Part shown: positions 1 to 8,113 of the stretch, one piece after another
How positions within the stretch are numbered: position 1 is the first letter of the stretch
How the letters are laid out: each line of letters starts with the position of its first letter
Assembly: GCA_002292855.1 (NCBI GenBank)
Contig: DBBY01000019.1
Location: 1-12,227 of the forward strand
Direction: 5' to 3'
Source of the DNA: Flavobacteriales bacterium UBA972
GTDB taxonomy: Bacteria; Bacteroidota; Bacteroidia; Flavobacteriales; Schleiferiaceae
DNA length: 12,227 bases
Program-made: the position numbers and the translations under genes
Notes under the pieces: model-generated
What the model was told of the DNA's origin: nothing
Seen by the model: the letters and a program-made list of their open reading frames with translations, nothing else
Databases searched by the model: none

Positions 1-1
1 G

Positions 2-253
2 GAGTTGGGCTACGACGAGCTCAAAATGCTCTTTGATACCCTCGTTCTTAGCAAGTTTGAAGGCTTTGATGGCTTTGTCCGGGTGTTTTTAGGGCAACCC
101 GTTCGGTACGGATCGCGTTCCTTCATTCGCCTTGCTCTGGGTTCGTATTCAATTCGCAAGATGCTCGGGCCCAATGGATTTGACCCCTTTAACGACCTCA
201 GGCTCGTCGATTTGATCGACGAGAAGGTCAAGGAATTTTTTGACGCTCAATGA
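2..253 (+). CDS. C-terminal fragment of an unrecognised protein (5' end outside window)
   Basis: The reading frame is open from the first bases of the window to a TGA at 251-253, giving about 83 residues. The possible TTG start at 5 is more likely an internal Leu codon, so this is the tail of a longer gene. The tail contains a hydrophobic stretch FIRLALGSYSIRKML (around residues 40-54) and ends in an acidic and basic helix, LVDLIDEKVKEFF. I do not recognise the family. The FIRLALG stretch weakly recalls the last strand of fold-type I PLP aminotransferases or decarboxylases, but this is only an impression. Its stop overlaps the start of the next gene (ATGA), so the two are almost certainly co-transcribed and translationally coupled, which suggests one pathway. 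Confidence 0.7.
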   Translation, partial: ELGYDELKMLFDTLVLSKFEGFDGFVRVFLGQPVRYGSRSFIRLALGSYSIRKMLGPNGFDPFNDLRLVDLIDEKVKEFFDAQ

Positions 254-1491
254 AGCATCCACTTCACGAGGAGGCGCTTTGGGCGGCCAATCAAACCCGC
301 AAGGGGAGAGGCCCCGAGGATTCCGCTCTACTGTTTGTCTCTTGGAACGCACTGGACGCTCAGCTCGACGCCCTTCAGCTCGCCTGGGGCCACTCGAGAA
401 TTAACCATGCCGTAGCCATAAAATCCCAGCCGCATCAGTCGGTTCTCAAGCACATTGTCGGCCGTGGATTTGGGCTGGAGGCGGCCACCGTCGAAGAAGT
501 TTGGCTGGCTCGGGCCGCTGGATGCCCTTCGGAACGCATTGTTTTTGATTCTCCGGTCAAAAGAGTGCATGAGATTGCAGACTGTGCTCAGAATAATCCA
601 GGCTTGCTGGTCAACGCCAACAGCATAGAAGAGCTCAAGCGTTTACTGCCCTTTGCGGGGGTACTGCGCATCGGGCTTCGCATTAATCCGATGGTTGAAA
701 CAGACGCTCCCTCGGTCTACCAGGTTAGCGGCGACGAATCAAAATTTGGCGAAGCCATCGCCAACCGAGAAGGCATTATTGAAGCCATTGTCGCGAATCC
801 CATTGTGGCGCTTCACGTGCACTCTGGATCTTCCATGAAGGACTTTGAGGGTGCCATACGCGCCATTGTTCGCATCTACCGCCTTGCAATCGAAGCCAAT
901 GCTGCTCTTGCGGACCAGGGAATCGAACGACGCATTACCACCTTAGACCTAGGCGGAGGTCTTTTGCCTGAAATGCTCGAGAATGGCCGGGCTCCCAAGA
1001 TGGATGCCTACGCCGCCCGATTAAGGTCGGAACTCCCAGAGCTTTGGACGGACTTTGACCTAGTCACGGAGTTCGGTCAATGGACCCACTTTCACAGCGG
1101 CTACGCCCTCAGCGACGTAGAGTATGTCTTGCAACGCGGCAGCCGTCAGGTGGCCTACCTGCATCTCGGGGCGGACTTCTTGCTTCGCGACGCCTACGTC
1201 CGTCCGCGCGGAATCGTTTGGCTGCCGACGCGGTCTGGCTTGGCCTTACCCAGCGGTGCGGTGCCAACCGACCTGGCGGGTCCACTATGCTTCGCAGGGG
1301 ACTACCTTGAGAAGGGCCTTGAACTGCCAGCGCTTCAAGAGGGAGACGAAATGCTTCTGCTCGGAACTGGTTCCAACGCCTACGCCCTCTGGTCACGCCA
1401 TACCTCGCGCACCATACCGGCCATGTACGGAGTCGACTACAAGCAGGGCAGGGTAGAGGAGCTCAGTCCTCGCTTTAATCCCTTTCTTTAA
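250..1491 (+). CDS. Fold-type III PLP-dependent decarboxylase-like enzyme (diaminopimelate decarboxylase-like)
   Basis: This 413-residue cytoplasmic protein has the layout of group IV amino acid decarboxylases: an alanine-racemase-like TIM barrel followed by a beta domain. The probable PLP lysine is Lys58 in AIKSQPH, where the family usually shows A-x-K-A-N. SKFG at 164-167 and HVHSGS at 189-194 match the barrel's substrate/phosphate region. LDLGGGL at 232-238 is the phosphate-binding glycine loop. TEFGQW at 274-279 replaces the usual EPGR. CFAGD at 347-351 corresponds to the catalytic CESGD motif, and GTGSNAYALW at 372-381 to the tyrosine-containing GAY motif. All key positions are present but variant, so the substrate is probably not diaminopimelate itself. 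It starts with ATG inside the stop of the preceding gene. Family assignment is firm; substrate is unknown (a carboxynorspermidine-, Y4yA- or siderophore-type decarboxylase are options). Confidence 0.8.
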   Translation: MKHPLHEEALWAANQTRKGRGPEDSALLFVSWNALDAQLDALQLAWGHSRINHAVAIKSQPHQSVLKHIVGRGFGLEAATVEEVWLARAAGCPSERIVFDSPVKRVHEIADCAQNNPGLLVNANSIEELKRLLPFAGVLRIGLRINPMVETDAPSVYQVSGDESKFGEAIANREGIIEAIVANPIVALHVHSGSSMKDFEGAIRAIVRIYRLAIEANAALADQGIERRITTLDLGGGLLPEMLENGRAPKMDAYAARLRSELPELWTDFDLVTEFGQWTHFHSGYALSDVEYVLQRGSRQVAYLHLGADFLLRDAYVRPRGIVWLPTRSGLALPSGAVPTDLAGPLCFAGDYLEKGLELPALQEGDEMLLLGTGSNAYALWSRHTSRTIPAMYGVDYKQGRVEELSPRFNPFL

Positions 1492-1560
1492 TTTAATCCC
1501 ATTCTTTAAATCGTTGTTAAGGGTTTTTAGTTTCTCTGTTGTTGCTATCTGACGCAAACA

Positions 1561-1590
1561 AAAAAGGCCGCCCGAATGGGCGGCCTTTTT
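1561..1590. terminator. Bidirectional intrinsic terminator between convergent genes
   Basis: AAAAAGGCCGCCC (1561-1573) and GGGCGGCCTTTTT (1578-1590) are perfect reverse complements around the tetraloop GAAT. The GC-rich 8-bp stem is flanked by five A on the left and five T on the right, so RNA from either strand has a stable hairpin followed by a U tract. It lies 69 bases after the stop of the + strand decarboxylase gene and 19 bases beyond the stop of the - strand T9SS gene, as expected for a shared terminator. Confidence 0.92.
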
Positions 1591-1605
1591 GATTCTTAAG
1601 GAATC
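1591..1605. repeat. Small inverted repeat next to the terminator
   Basis: GATTC and GAATC flank TTAAG, making a short 5-bp hairpin between the stop codon of the - strand giant gene and the main terminator. It may assist RNA 3'-end stability or be chance; no function is claimed. Confidence 0.35.
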
Positions 1606-1609
1606 CGAC

Positions 1610-4600
1610 TTAGCGAACGATCACTCGAAGTACCGTTTGACCCTCGGTTCCGCTGAGGCGCAGCATGTAGACTCCCTTGGGGTAGTTGGTCAGATCCATG
1701 GCCACTTCGTGCACATTGCTGCGCTTGTCCACGGGGATCGAAGCTACAACCTGTCCCATGAGGTTCATCACCTCAAGCTGGCCCTCGAGCTCGCTTGCAC
1801 CGCTGATGCGCACTTGGAAGGTTCCGCTGTTTGGGTTAGGGTACACCATCATCTGCTGGTTCAGGATGTTTTCACCAAGGCCAATGTGCGAGGTGACCAC
1901 GAATCCAAACACGTCAGTGGTATTGCAGGTAGAGTCAGTAACCGTCAAGGTCGCCGTGAAGACCCCAGCCGAAGCATAGGAGTGCGTCACCGTATCTCCG
2001 GTCGCTGAGCCTCCGTCGCCGAAGGTCCAAGAGAAGGTTTGACCCGTGGATCCACCGGCGTAGAACTCAAAGGTGCCTGTTGCGGCATTGACTTCAAGGA
2101 AGCTTGCCACCGCGTCTGCACTGGTTGAATCAATATTCATGACCACCGGAGTACGCACATTGGAGCAGGCCTGAGCCTCAGCCACAATCTTCATGTTCGG
2201 ACGACCGAATCCGTAGGTCGCAGAAAGAACCGTTCCTGGAGTACAGCCACTGGCAGTGGTGTTGTCTGTATACCCGTCAATAGTTCCGGTACGGGTAAGC
2301 GTTTCGAAGAAGACGCTCGAGTTGGTCGTGTAGGACGTGTTGTTGTAGCATACTTCAATGACCAGATTACTCACGCCATCCCATAGAACAGGGGTGGTAA
2401 AGTTGAGGAGGTTCCAACCCGGAGTCGTGTTGTACACGGTATTGTTGTACACCGTAGCAAAACCAGTACTCGTGATGAATCCAGTAGTCGGAATCGTTGC
2501 AACATTACCTGCCTTGACGGTAAAGTCATTCATGCCCTGCGCAGCAGCAGTGCCCACATTAAACGCTACCGCACTGATGAGTGAGGGTGCATTGCTTCCG
2601 AGAAGTGTTTGCAGTTCGTCAGGGTAAATAATGTACTGTGAACGACCGTCCATCCAGAACGTTTTGAACGGAGTGACGTTGGTACCCGTGGTGGCAGTGG
2701 CTCCCGTTCCGGTAACCAAGGTATCGAGCGACGAGGTATAACCTAGGTAGTAGGTCGTTCCACTCACTGGTACCGACAGCGTATCGTTGGTGCTCAGTTT
2801 GGTAGTGTCGGTAGGAGACGTGTACCAAGCGTAGCGCACACCCGGAATATCTTGGGCAACGAGTAAACCAGTCGTGTTGTTGAAGCACGTTGGGTCAAGC
2901 GCCAAGGCTGCTGGGGCAAAGGGAGTAATGCTGCGGGCCGACGCATAGGTCAAGGTATCGTTGCTCGTGACCTGGTCGCCGGCGAGAACTACCCAACCGC
3001 GCACGCTGAAGCTTCCTCCTGCGTAGGTGTTGAACGGACCCACCACCACGGTATCTATCGCAAAGTTGGCAAGGTTCTGGTTGGTCAGGTTGACCGTTTG
3101 AAGCTGCACTCCACTTGGCCCCGTAACCTCAACAGCCACCGAATAAGTGGTAACGGCTAGGTTCCCTTTGTTCTTAACAATGACGTTAGAGAACGAAGTA
3201 GAATCTCCACAGCCTGAAATACCGTCGATGGACTCCAGCGTCATGTCGTTGTTGATGGGCGTGTATTCGTCAGCACCAATGTCAGGAGTGGTCGTTGAGC
3301 GAACGTCTCCGTCAATGTCAGTGCTGAAGGCAGCAATTGGCGTACCGAGGTTGTTGGGTCCGCCATTCACGACGTGCAAGTCAGAAGGTGAGGCAAACAC
3401 GACGGCCGCCTGCACGGAGTTAACGTTGAGTAATGGGAAGGCTGTCTTCCAGGCACTCAGCGAAACAAAGTTGGCAGTACCAAAGTAGCAAAGGTTGGTG
3501 CCCCCGGATTGGTACAAATTGTAGTTCATAGTCAATGAATCAACCGCTCCGCTTTGGTAGTAGGCAAAGCTGCCACCCTTGAAGATGTTGTTGCGGAGGT
3601 CTATGTTCTTAGCCGCCAAAGTCGGAGTAGTGCTGGATAGCATGTAGAGTCCATAGCTCGTTCCTCCGAACGTGTTGTAGTGCATGTCTACGTGACGCGG
3701 GTAGGGCATGTACACAGCATAACTGTTCGATGATCCAAACATGTTATTGGCGATAATGCTCTTAACAGCCGGTTTCGCAATATTATTCAGGTAGCCAATG
3801 GTCAATCCGTAGTAGTAAGGATTTGGAACGTTGTTGCGCTGAATATTGACGTTACTCATGTAGTAGGCATAAATACCGTAGTTGAACGTATTTCGGAAGT
3901 CCTTAATGGTGTTATTGTGCATCGTCAAACCATTGATGTAGTAGAAGTAGGCACCGTAGTAGTAGGACTTGAGGATCTGGTTGTTGGAGATTTCAAAACC
4001 GGAACTGTAGCTAGTAGAGGTATTGCCATTGAGGCGTATTCCATAGTATCCGCCCTTAATCACATTATTGGTAATGGTGATGCTGCTCGCATTGATTCCG
4101 TAGCCAAAAGATGAAGTCAGGTTGCTCGTCGATAAAATTCCACAAATGGTACTCAAGGTGCCGACGGTATCGGCAAGAATGGTATTGTTGTGCAGGGTGA
4201 TGAACTGTGCGTTGTCGGTCAAAACCACACCCGACATCGTCGGTGCATTGATGCGTAGGTTTTGAATTTTGACGTGCCTTGTACCGATTAGGGTCACTGC
4301 GCCAGATTGACCGCCTGCACCTTTGATTTCGGTATTGCCGCTTGAATGCCCTTGGAAGGTAACCACGTTGGTGGCACTTACTCCAGGGATTTGCGCAAGC
4401 GAGAGCCCGGTTGGGTGCACGTATCCTGCGAGGGTAAGGGTAACTGGGCCAGAAACTCCACAGGTTTGTAGCGCGGTAACTGCTGACGCGAGGGTCAGGA
4501 AGTTGGTCGCACCAGTGCCGTTGGAATCGACGGTGTAGGCACCGCTCAATGCGCTTAGGCATGGCGTGGTAAAGGTGAATGGACCAACCCACTGACCTAG

Positions 4601-7600
4601 ACCCGCGGCACATGGAGTTTGTAGGTAGACCTGGTACTGAGTACCGGGAGCCAGACCACTAAGGGTGTAGGGGTTGGTTGTAGCGGTTACCGTACTGGCA
4701 CCAGAACCTCCAGAACCTATAGTGAAGCCTGTAGGACCCCAAGCGATTTGTGCACCGCCAGTTACTGGGCTGCCGTTGAGGGTCCAGCCTAGGGTAGCAG
4801 AGCTGCTTGTGGCGCTAAAGGTAACGTTGGGCACCGCGCAGGGAGTTTGGGTGGCCGTCAGGGCGACATTGTCTAAGAACAAGTCGTAGTCTGTTGCCCC
4901 GTGGGTAACGCTAGAGGCAGTGCTCTCAATGTAGAATGCAACCTTGACGAGCCCGGTGTAGGCGCTCAGGTTGAGGGAATAGCGTCCGCCTGTGGGGCTA
5001 ATTCCGCTCATTCGGTGGTACTTGGCAAGCGACTGGTTGCGGTTCCAGGTAGTTCCGTTGTCGGTCGAAACCAAAACAAATAGGGTATCGTCGTTGCCCA
5101 TAATGCCCGCCGTGGTACCACTGCCCAAAGTGTTGGCCATGTCCCATTCCAAGTAGGTCGTGTGAGCCACGCTGCCGAGGTCCAGCGAAGGAGTAATGGT
5201 CCAACCCTGAGTGTTGTTGGAGGCAAGCGGCATGTTGTTGCGGACTGCGCCTGTGGTTCCGGAATTTTGGTATCCGTCTTCGGTCCAGGCTGAGGTCGAA
5301 AGACCTGCTGGCGTGGGATTCGCAGCCAGAGCATTGCGCTCGGTCCAAGACATAGGCTTCACAATGGCTCCTGTGGGGTCGTAGCCTCCATTAAACGATT
5401 CGAGCCAGCCGACTTGAGCGGGCGTAGTGAAGCTGTAGGGTCCGACCCAAACCGAGGTCGAACCGCTGCCACAGTTGCCGGCTACATAAAGGTCATAGGC
5501 CGTGTAGGAGCTCAAAGACGTGATGTTTGCCGTGGTGGTAGTTACGGTTGTGCCTTGTCCGGTTCCAGGGGTGAATCCCTTAGGACCCCATTGAAGGTTT
5601 ACACTCGGCGAGAGACTGCTAAAGCTTAATGAGGCTGTAGTCGCACGCACATTAGAAAGCTGTACGTTAAAGGGTGCTGGACAGCCTGTTGGCGTGAATT
5701 CAACGGCGCCAATGTCGGGAGTAGTGTCGCGAGCAGCTTTGTTCAAATCCATTGGAACTACGCTAAACACATTGCGGCCGGCATTTTTAAAGGCCCATGA
5801 ATTGGGAGTAACATCGCCAGCAGCCGCATTCAGGAATAGTGGGTTTGACGAGATGGAATTCGCATCCTGACCAGTGGCAGTGTTCCAGGCTGCAAGAGTG
5901 CTATAGGTCACCGTGGAACTTCGGCCGGCGGCCCAGTTGGCGCCCCCGCCTGCTCCGGAATAGACCACTGCATTGTTGTTGGAATTGATGAGGTTGGTAG
6001 TAGAAGCGTTGTAAATACCAAACTTGGTTCCTGTTCCCAAGGAAGAGATACTTATGATATTGTTGCGGAAGTTTACGTTAGATGTAGTAAGACCAAAAGG
6101 CAAAGAGAAGTAGGTAGCATAGCAGGCGCTTGTTCCGGTACTGGAGGAAGGCCCAAAGTCAAGGGTATTGTGATAGATGTTAATGGTGTCGGCAGACAGC
6201 ATGTACATACCGTAGTATCCGCTCGTTCCATTGTTGATGTTGTAGACCGCATTGTTTGAAATAACCGCGGGTTTAGCCGCTGTACCGGTCAAGCTGCTTC
6301 CGTAGATAATGTAGCAAAAGAAGTTGGCCGTACCGCTGGCGCCTCCAGGGCTGTGGATGCGGTTGGCATTAAACTTAAAGCCGGGATTTCGCCCATAATT
6401 GTACATAGCGTAGAACGAAGAAACCGTTGAGCGAGTAGCACGGTTGATGTTGTTGTATTCGATTACAAGATCATCTTGGCCGTAAACATAAATGCCGTAG
6501 ATGTAGAAATCCGAAATGGTGGAGTTCGTCAACTTGTTGTTCGTAGGGCGTGTGCCCATCGACAAACCGGCTCCATTGAAACAAACCCCGTAGTAGCCAC
6601 CAATAATTTGGCAGGAGTCAATGGTGAGGTTTGATGCTGTGTTATTGTGGGATCCGGTTGCCGACGTTGCGCTTGTAGTCAGCGTAATGCCTAAGTAGCT
6701 GGTGGATGTTAGCGTCTCGTTGGTCTTAATAATGCAACGCTTGAATGTGTTAAAGTTGGCATTGTTGTTTAAGCGCACAGCCCATCCGTACTCGGTGGTG
6801 GTGGTTCCGGTTGCGTGAATTACCAGGTCTTCAAAGCGCAGGTAGTCGGCGCCGTTCAGGTAGAGTACGTGGCGGGCGGCGCTACTGGCCGAGGTAAATG
6901 ATAGGGTATTGCCGTTGCCCTTAACCGTAATGGTGTTGGTCGCAGACATTCCGGGAATTTCTCCAATTTCAATTTGCTCGACAAAGGGAGCCGAGTTGGC
7001 TAAAACTTGAAACACTACAGGGCCCGCTACTCCGCAAGAGGCGGCTGCAAAAGCGGATGTAAAGGAGGCATAGGTTCCGCCCGAGCCGATGGTGTAGGTG
7101 CCTGCCGCAAGGTTGGGCAGGGTCGTGACTTGAACGGCAGTCGAAGGGGCGCTTGAAGAAGCAGAGGCACAAGTCACTACGCAGCGGTAGTATTTATCGC
7201 TGGTTTGCGACGTGGTGTAGAACAAGTTCGTTGCTCCAGTAATTGCGGTCCATGGTCCAGTGGACGTGGTCGAGGACTCCCATTGGTAGGTCAGTCCGCT
7301 GGCTAGAGTTTGTCCGCTAATAGAGAGGTTAAAGTTTTGATTGGGGCAAACGCTGGTAGACGATGCCGCTGAAGTGCCGCCTGAAACAGGGCTCACACAG
7401 GCTGTGGCGGGAGTAATGCTCAACTGCATGTTTGGCCGCTGAGAAGAGGAGCCAGTGCCCGCAAGGCTACAGCCTGCGGCGCCGTCGGTATTGTGGCTTG
7501 TGGTGCTTACGAAGGAGGTGGTGGACGACATTACCTGACCGTCGGTGGTGTAGGTTGTATTGTCAAAGCACACATCGATTAGCACGTTGTCGCTGCCGTT

Positions 7601-8005
7601 CCAAACAAAGGGGGTGGCAAAGGTGTGTGTGTACCAGCCCGTGGTAGAAATCGTGAGGGTTGTGGGGCCCATCACCGTAGTGGGGTTTGTTGGGCTTAAA
7701 AAGGTGGACCCAAGCGCAGTTGCCGACGTGGCTGCCATTTTGATGGTAAAGTCACTCATGGGTTGGCCCGGAGTGGTGGTGACATTAAAGGCTACCGAGG
7801 TAATGGTACCTGGGCCCGTGCCAGCAGCAAGAAGCTCAGAAGCCAGAATTAAATACTGGCTGCGGCCGTCGTGCCAAAATGTTTTGTAGGGGGTCAAGTT
7901 GGAGCCTGTTGTGGGGATCGTGCCCGTGCCAATGGTATACACTTGGGCAGAAAGCTGAAGAGCAAAGGCCAAAAATGAGGAGGTGAGGAGTAGCTTTCGT
8001 AGCAT
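1610..8005 (-). CDS. Giant modular T9SS-secreted surface protein with beta-helix, Fn3, adhesin-like and PKD domains
   Basis: A 2131-residue exported protein, probably a cell-surface or secreted adhesin; no catalytic motif was found. The frame opens at GTG 8014, but ATG 8005 is preferred because it gives a tidy signal peptide (MLRKLLL..., ending LSAQ). Numbering below is from the GTG. Modules: signal peptide 1-24; module A1 about 26-200; Ig-like 205-298; parallel beta-helix block 1 about 306-773; Fn3-like 778-865; cleaved-adhesin/MAM-like jelly roll about 868-1055 (starts ESFNGG, ends DLFLDNV); Fn3-like 1058-1150; beta-helix block 2 about 1159-1585; CARDB-like 1589-1690; short Ig-like 1700-1762; module A2 about 1763-1945; PKD domain about 1955-2043 (SWTFGDGG); type A sorting domain 2055-2134. 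The protein is rich in Thr, Ser, Gly, Asn and Tyr. Export would be by Sec across the inner membrane and by the T9SS across the outer membrane, with C-terminal cleavage. Start and frame are firm; ligand and role are unknown. Confidence 0.93.
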   Translation of the reverse strand: MLRKLLLTSSFLAFALQLSAQVYTIGTGTIPTTGSNLTPYKTFWHDGRSQYLILASELLAAGTGPGTITSVAFNVTTTPGQPMSDFTIKMAATSATALGSTFLSPTNPTTVMGPTTLTISTTGWYTHTFATPFVWNGSDNVLIDVCFDNTTYTTDGQVMSSTTSFVSTTSHNTDGAAGCSLAGTGSSSQRPNMQLSITPATACVSPVSGGTSAASSTSVCPNQNFNLSISGQTLASGLTYQWESSTTSTGPWTAITGATNLFYTTSQTSDKYYRCVVTCASASSSAPSTAVQVTTLPNLAAGTYTIGSGGTYASFTSAFAAASCGVAGPVVFQVLANSAPFVEQIEIGEIPGMSATNTITVKGNGNTLSFTSASSAARHVLYLNGADYLRFEDLVIHATGTTTTEYGWAVRLNNNANFNTFKRCIIKTNETLTSTSYLGITLTTSATSATGSHNNTASNLTIDSCQIIGGYYGVCFNGAGLSMGTRPTNNKLTNSTISDFYIYGIYVYGQDDLVIEYNNINRATRSTVSSFYAMYNYGRNPGFKFNANRIHSPGGASGTANFFCYIIYGSSLTGTAAKPAVISNNAVYNINNGTSGYYGMYMLSADTINIYHNTLDFGPSSSTGTSACYATYFSLPFGLTTSNVNFRNNIISISSLGTGTKFGIYNASTTNLINSNNNAVVYSGAGGGANWAAGRSSTVTYSTLAAWNTATGQDANSISSNPLFLNAAAGDVTPNSWAFKNAGRNVFSVVPMDLNKAARDTTPDIGAVEFTPTGCPAPFNVQLSNVRATTASLSFSSLSPSVNLQWGPKGFTPGTGQGTTVTTTTANITSLSSYTAYDLYVAGNCGSGSTSVWVGPYSFTTPAQVGWLESFNGGYDPTGAIVKPMSWTERNALAANPTPAGLSTSAWTEDGYQNSGTTGAVRNNMPLASNNTQGWTITPSLDLGSVAHTTYLEWDMANTLGSGTTAGIMGNDDTLFVLVSTDNGTTWNRNQSLAKYHRMSGISPTGGRYSLNLSAYTGLVKVAFYIESTASSVTHGATDYDLFLDNVALTATQTPCAVPNVTFSATSSSATLGWTLNGSPVTGGAQIAWGPTGFTIGSGGSGASTVTATTNPYTLSGLAPGTQYQVYLQTPCAAGLGQWVGPFTFTTPCLSALSGAYTVDSNGTGATNFLTLASAVTALQTCGVSGPVTLTLAGYVHPTGLSLAQIPGVSATNVVTFQGHSSGNTEIKGAGGQSGAVTLIGTRHVKIQNLRINAPTMSGVVLTDNAQFITLHNNTILADTVGTLSTICGILSTSNLTSSFGYGINASSITITNNVIKGGYYGIRLNGNTSTSYSSGFEISNNQILKSYYYGAYFYYINGLTMHNNTIKDFRNTFNYGIYAYYMSNVNIQRNNVPNPYYYGLTIGYLNNIAKPAVKSIIANNMFGSSNSYAVYMPYPRHVDMHYNTFGGTSYGLYMLSSTTPTLAAKNIDLRNNIFKGGSFAYYQSGAVDSLTMNYNLYQSGGTNLCYFGTANFVSLSAWKTAFPLLNVNSVQAAVVFASPSDLHVVNGGPNNLGTPIAAFSTDIDGDVRSTTTPDIGADEYTPINNDMTLESIDGISGCGDSTSFSNVIVKNKGNLAVTTYSVAVEVTGPSGVQLQTVNLTNQNLANFAIDTVVVGPFNTYAGGSFSVRGWVVLAGDQVTSNDTLTYASARSITPFAPAALALDPTCFNNTTGLLVAQDIPGVRYAWYTSPTDTTKLSTNDTLSVPVSGTTYYLGYTSSLDTLVTGTGATATTGTNVTPFKTFWMDGRSQYIIYPDELQTLLGSNAPSLISAVAFNVGTAAAQGMNDFTVKAGNVATIPTTGFITSTGFATVYNNTVYNTTPGWNLLNFTTPVLWDGVSNLVIEVCYNNTSYTTNSSVFFETLTRTGTIDGYTDNTTASGCTPGTVLSATYGFGRPNMKIVAEAQACSNVRTPVVMNIDSTSADAVASFLEVNAATGTFEFYAGGSTGQTFSWTFGDGGSATGDTVTHSYASAGVFTATLTVTDSTCNTTDVFGFVVTSHIGLGENILNQQMMVYPNPNSGTFQVRISGASELEGQLEVMNLMGQVVASIPVDKRSNVHEVAMDLTNYPKGVYMLRLSGTEGQTVLRVIVR
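1613..1852 (-). other. Type A T9SS C-terminal sorting domain (Por secretion tail) region
   Basis: The last 80 residues show the usual order of the family: YPNPNSGTF near the start, a central VMNLMGQVV strand, then MDLTNYPKGVYMLRL and a final basic VLRVIVR. This domain directs folded substrates through the type IX secretion outer-membrane translocon and is removed during secretion. It is the strongest phylum-level marker in the window. Confidence 0.95.
2180..2728 (-). repeat. Module A2: second copy of the giant protein's N-terminal module
   Basis: Residues about 1763-1945 repeat the order of module A1: TGTNVTPFKTFWMDGRSQYI, a SAVAFNV strand, MNDFTVK, a W-x-x-x-x-F-x-T-P-x-x-W-x-G segment, LVIEVCYNNTSYTT and a closing GRPNMKI. 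Copies match clearly in protein but have drifted in DNA, so the duplication is old. I know similar modules from other T9SS proteins but no function for them. Confidence 0.85.
3260..4540 (-). repeat. Beta-helix block 2 of the giant protein
   Basis: Residues about 1159-1585 open with YTVDSNGTGATNF and CGVSGPVTLTL, continue with IPGVSATN, and then many short turns of the form N-x-I/V-x-x-x-YYG-I/L-x-x-x. They close with TPDIGADEY. Tyrosine stretches recur at 1322-1412 (GGYYGIRL, YYYGAYFYYI, YGIYAYYM, YYGLTIGYL). This pattern fits a right-handed parallel beta-helix with stacked aromatic positions. It parallels block 1 in opening, middle and closing motifs. Confidence 0.8.
5696..7099 (-). repeat. 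Beta-helix block 1 of the giant protein
   Basis: Residues about 306-773 open with YTIGSGGTYASF and CGVAGPVVFQV, then IPGMSATN, IIGGYYGVCFNG (471-482), AKPAVISNN and finally TPDIGAVEF. Each landmark has a counterpart in the same order in block 2, showing duplication of a whole beta-helix domain. N-rich turns (NNN, SNN, YNN) mark the coils. Confidence 0.8.
7415..7939 (-). repeat. Module A1: first copy of the uncharacterised module behind the signal peptide
   Basis: Residues about 26-200 contain TGSNLTPYKTFWHDGRSQYL, TSVAFNV, MSDFTIK, GWYTHTFATPFVWNG, VLIDVCFDNTTYTT and RPNMQLSI. Each segment lines up with module A2 near the C-terminus. The composition suggests an all-beta sandwich. The copies sit at opposite ends of the protein. 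Confidence 0.85.
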
Positions 8006-8038
8006 GGTGTTCACTTTAAATTTTTAAAAACAGGAACG

Positions 8039-8068
8039 CAATATAGATTCTTGACGCGACCTGGGCAA
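8039..8068 (-). promoter_or_regulatory. Candidate Bacteroidota-type promoter for the giant T9SS gene
   Basis: On the - strand TTG (8066-8068 complement) is followed 20 bases later by TATATTG (8039-8045 complement), close to the phylum's TTG-N19-TAnnTTTG pattern. The -7 element lies 33 bases before the preferred ATG at 8005, a normal leader length. It is a pattern match in a 108-base intergenic region rich in A and T, so certainty is limited. Confidence 0.35.
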
Positions 8069-8113
8069 AGTGTTTAAAGCCCTTTACTCAAAAAATTTAA
8101 ATGCCTTGCCTGT

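Noticed and set aside
1589..2008. Open frame of 139 codons on the + strand over the end of the giant gene
   Set aside because: It lies opposite the conserved T9SS sorting and PKD regions, shows no protein-like motif, and starts inside the terminator; it is an antisense shadow.
4065..4613. 182-codon - strand frame within the giant gene
   Set aside because: It is a shifted reading of the beta-helix and Fn3 coding region, rich in Arg, His and Cys without domain structure.
3500..6700. Repeated tagtag/gttgttg strings as a CRISPR or tandem DNA repeat
   Set aside because: They are irregular and coincide with Tyr-, Asn- and Thr-rich coding in the beta-helix blocks; there are no constant repeats with spacers.
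8006..8014. GTG 8014 as start of the giant T9SS protein
   Set aside because: Possible, but ATG 8005 adds no loss of signal peptide and places Met directly before the basic n-region; the difference is three residues.
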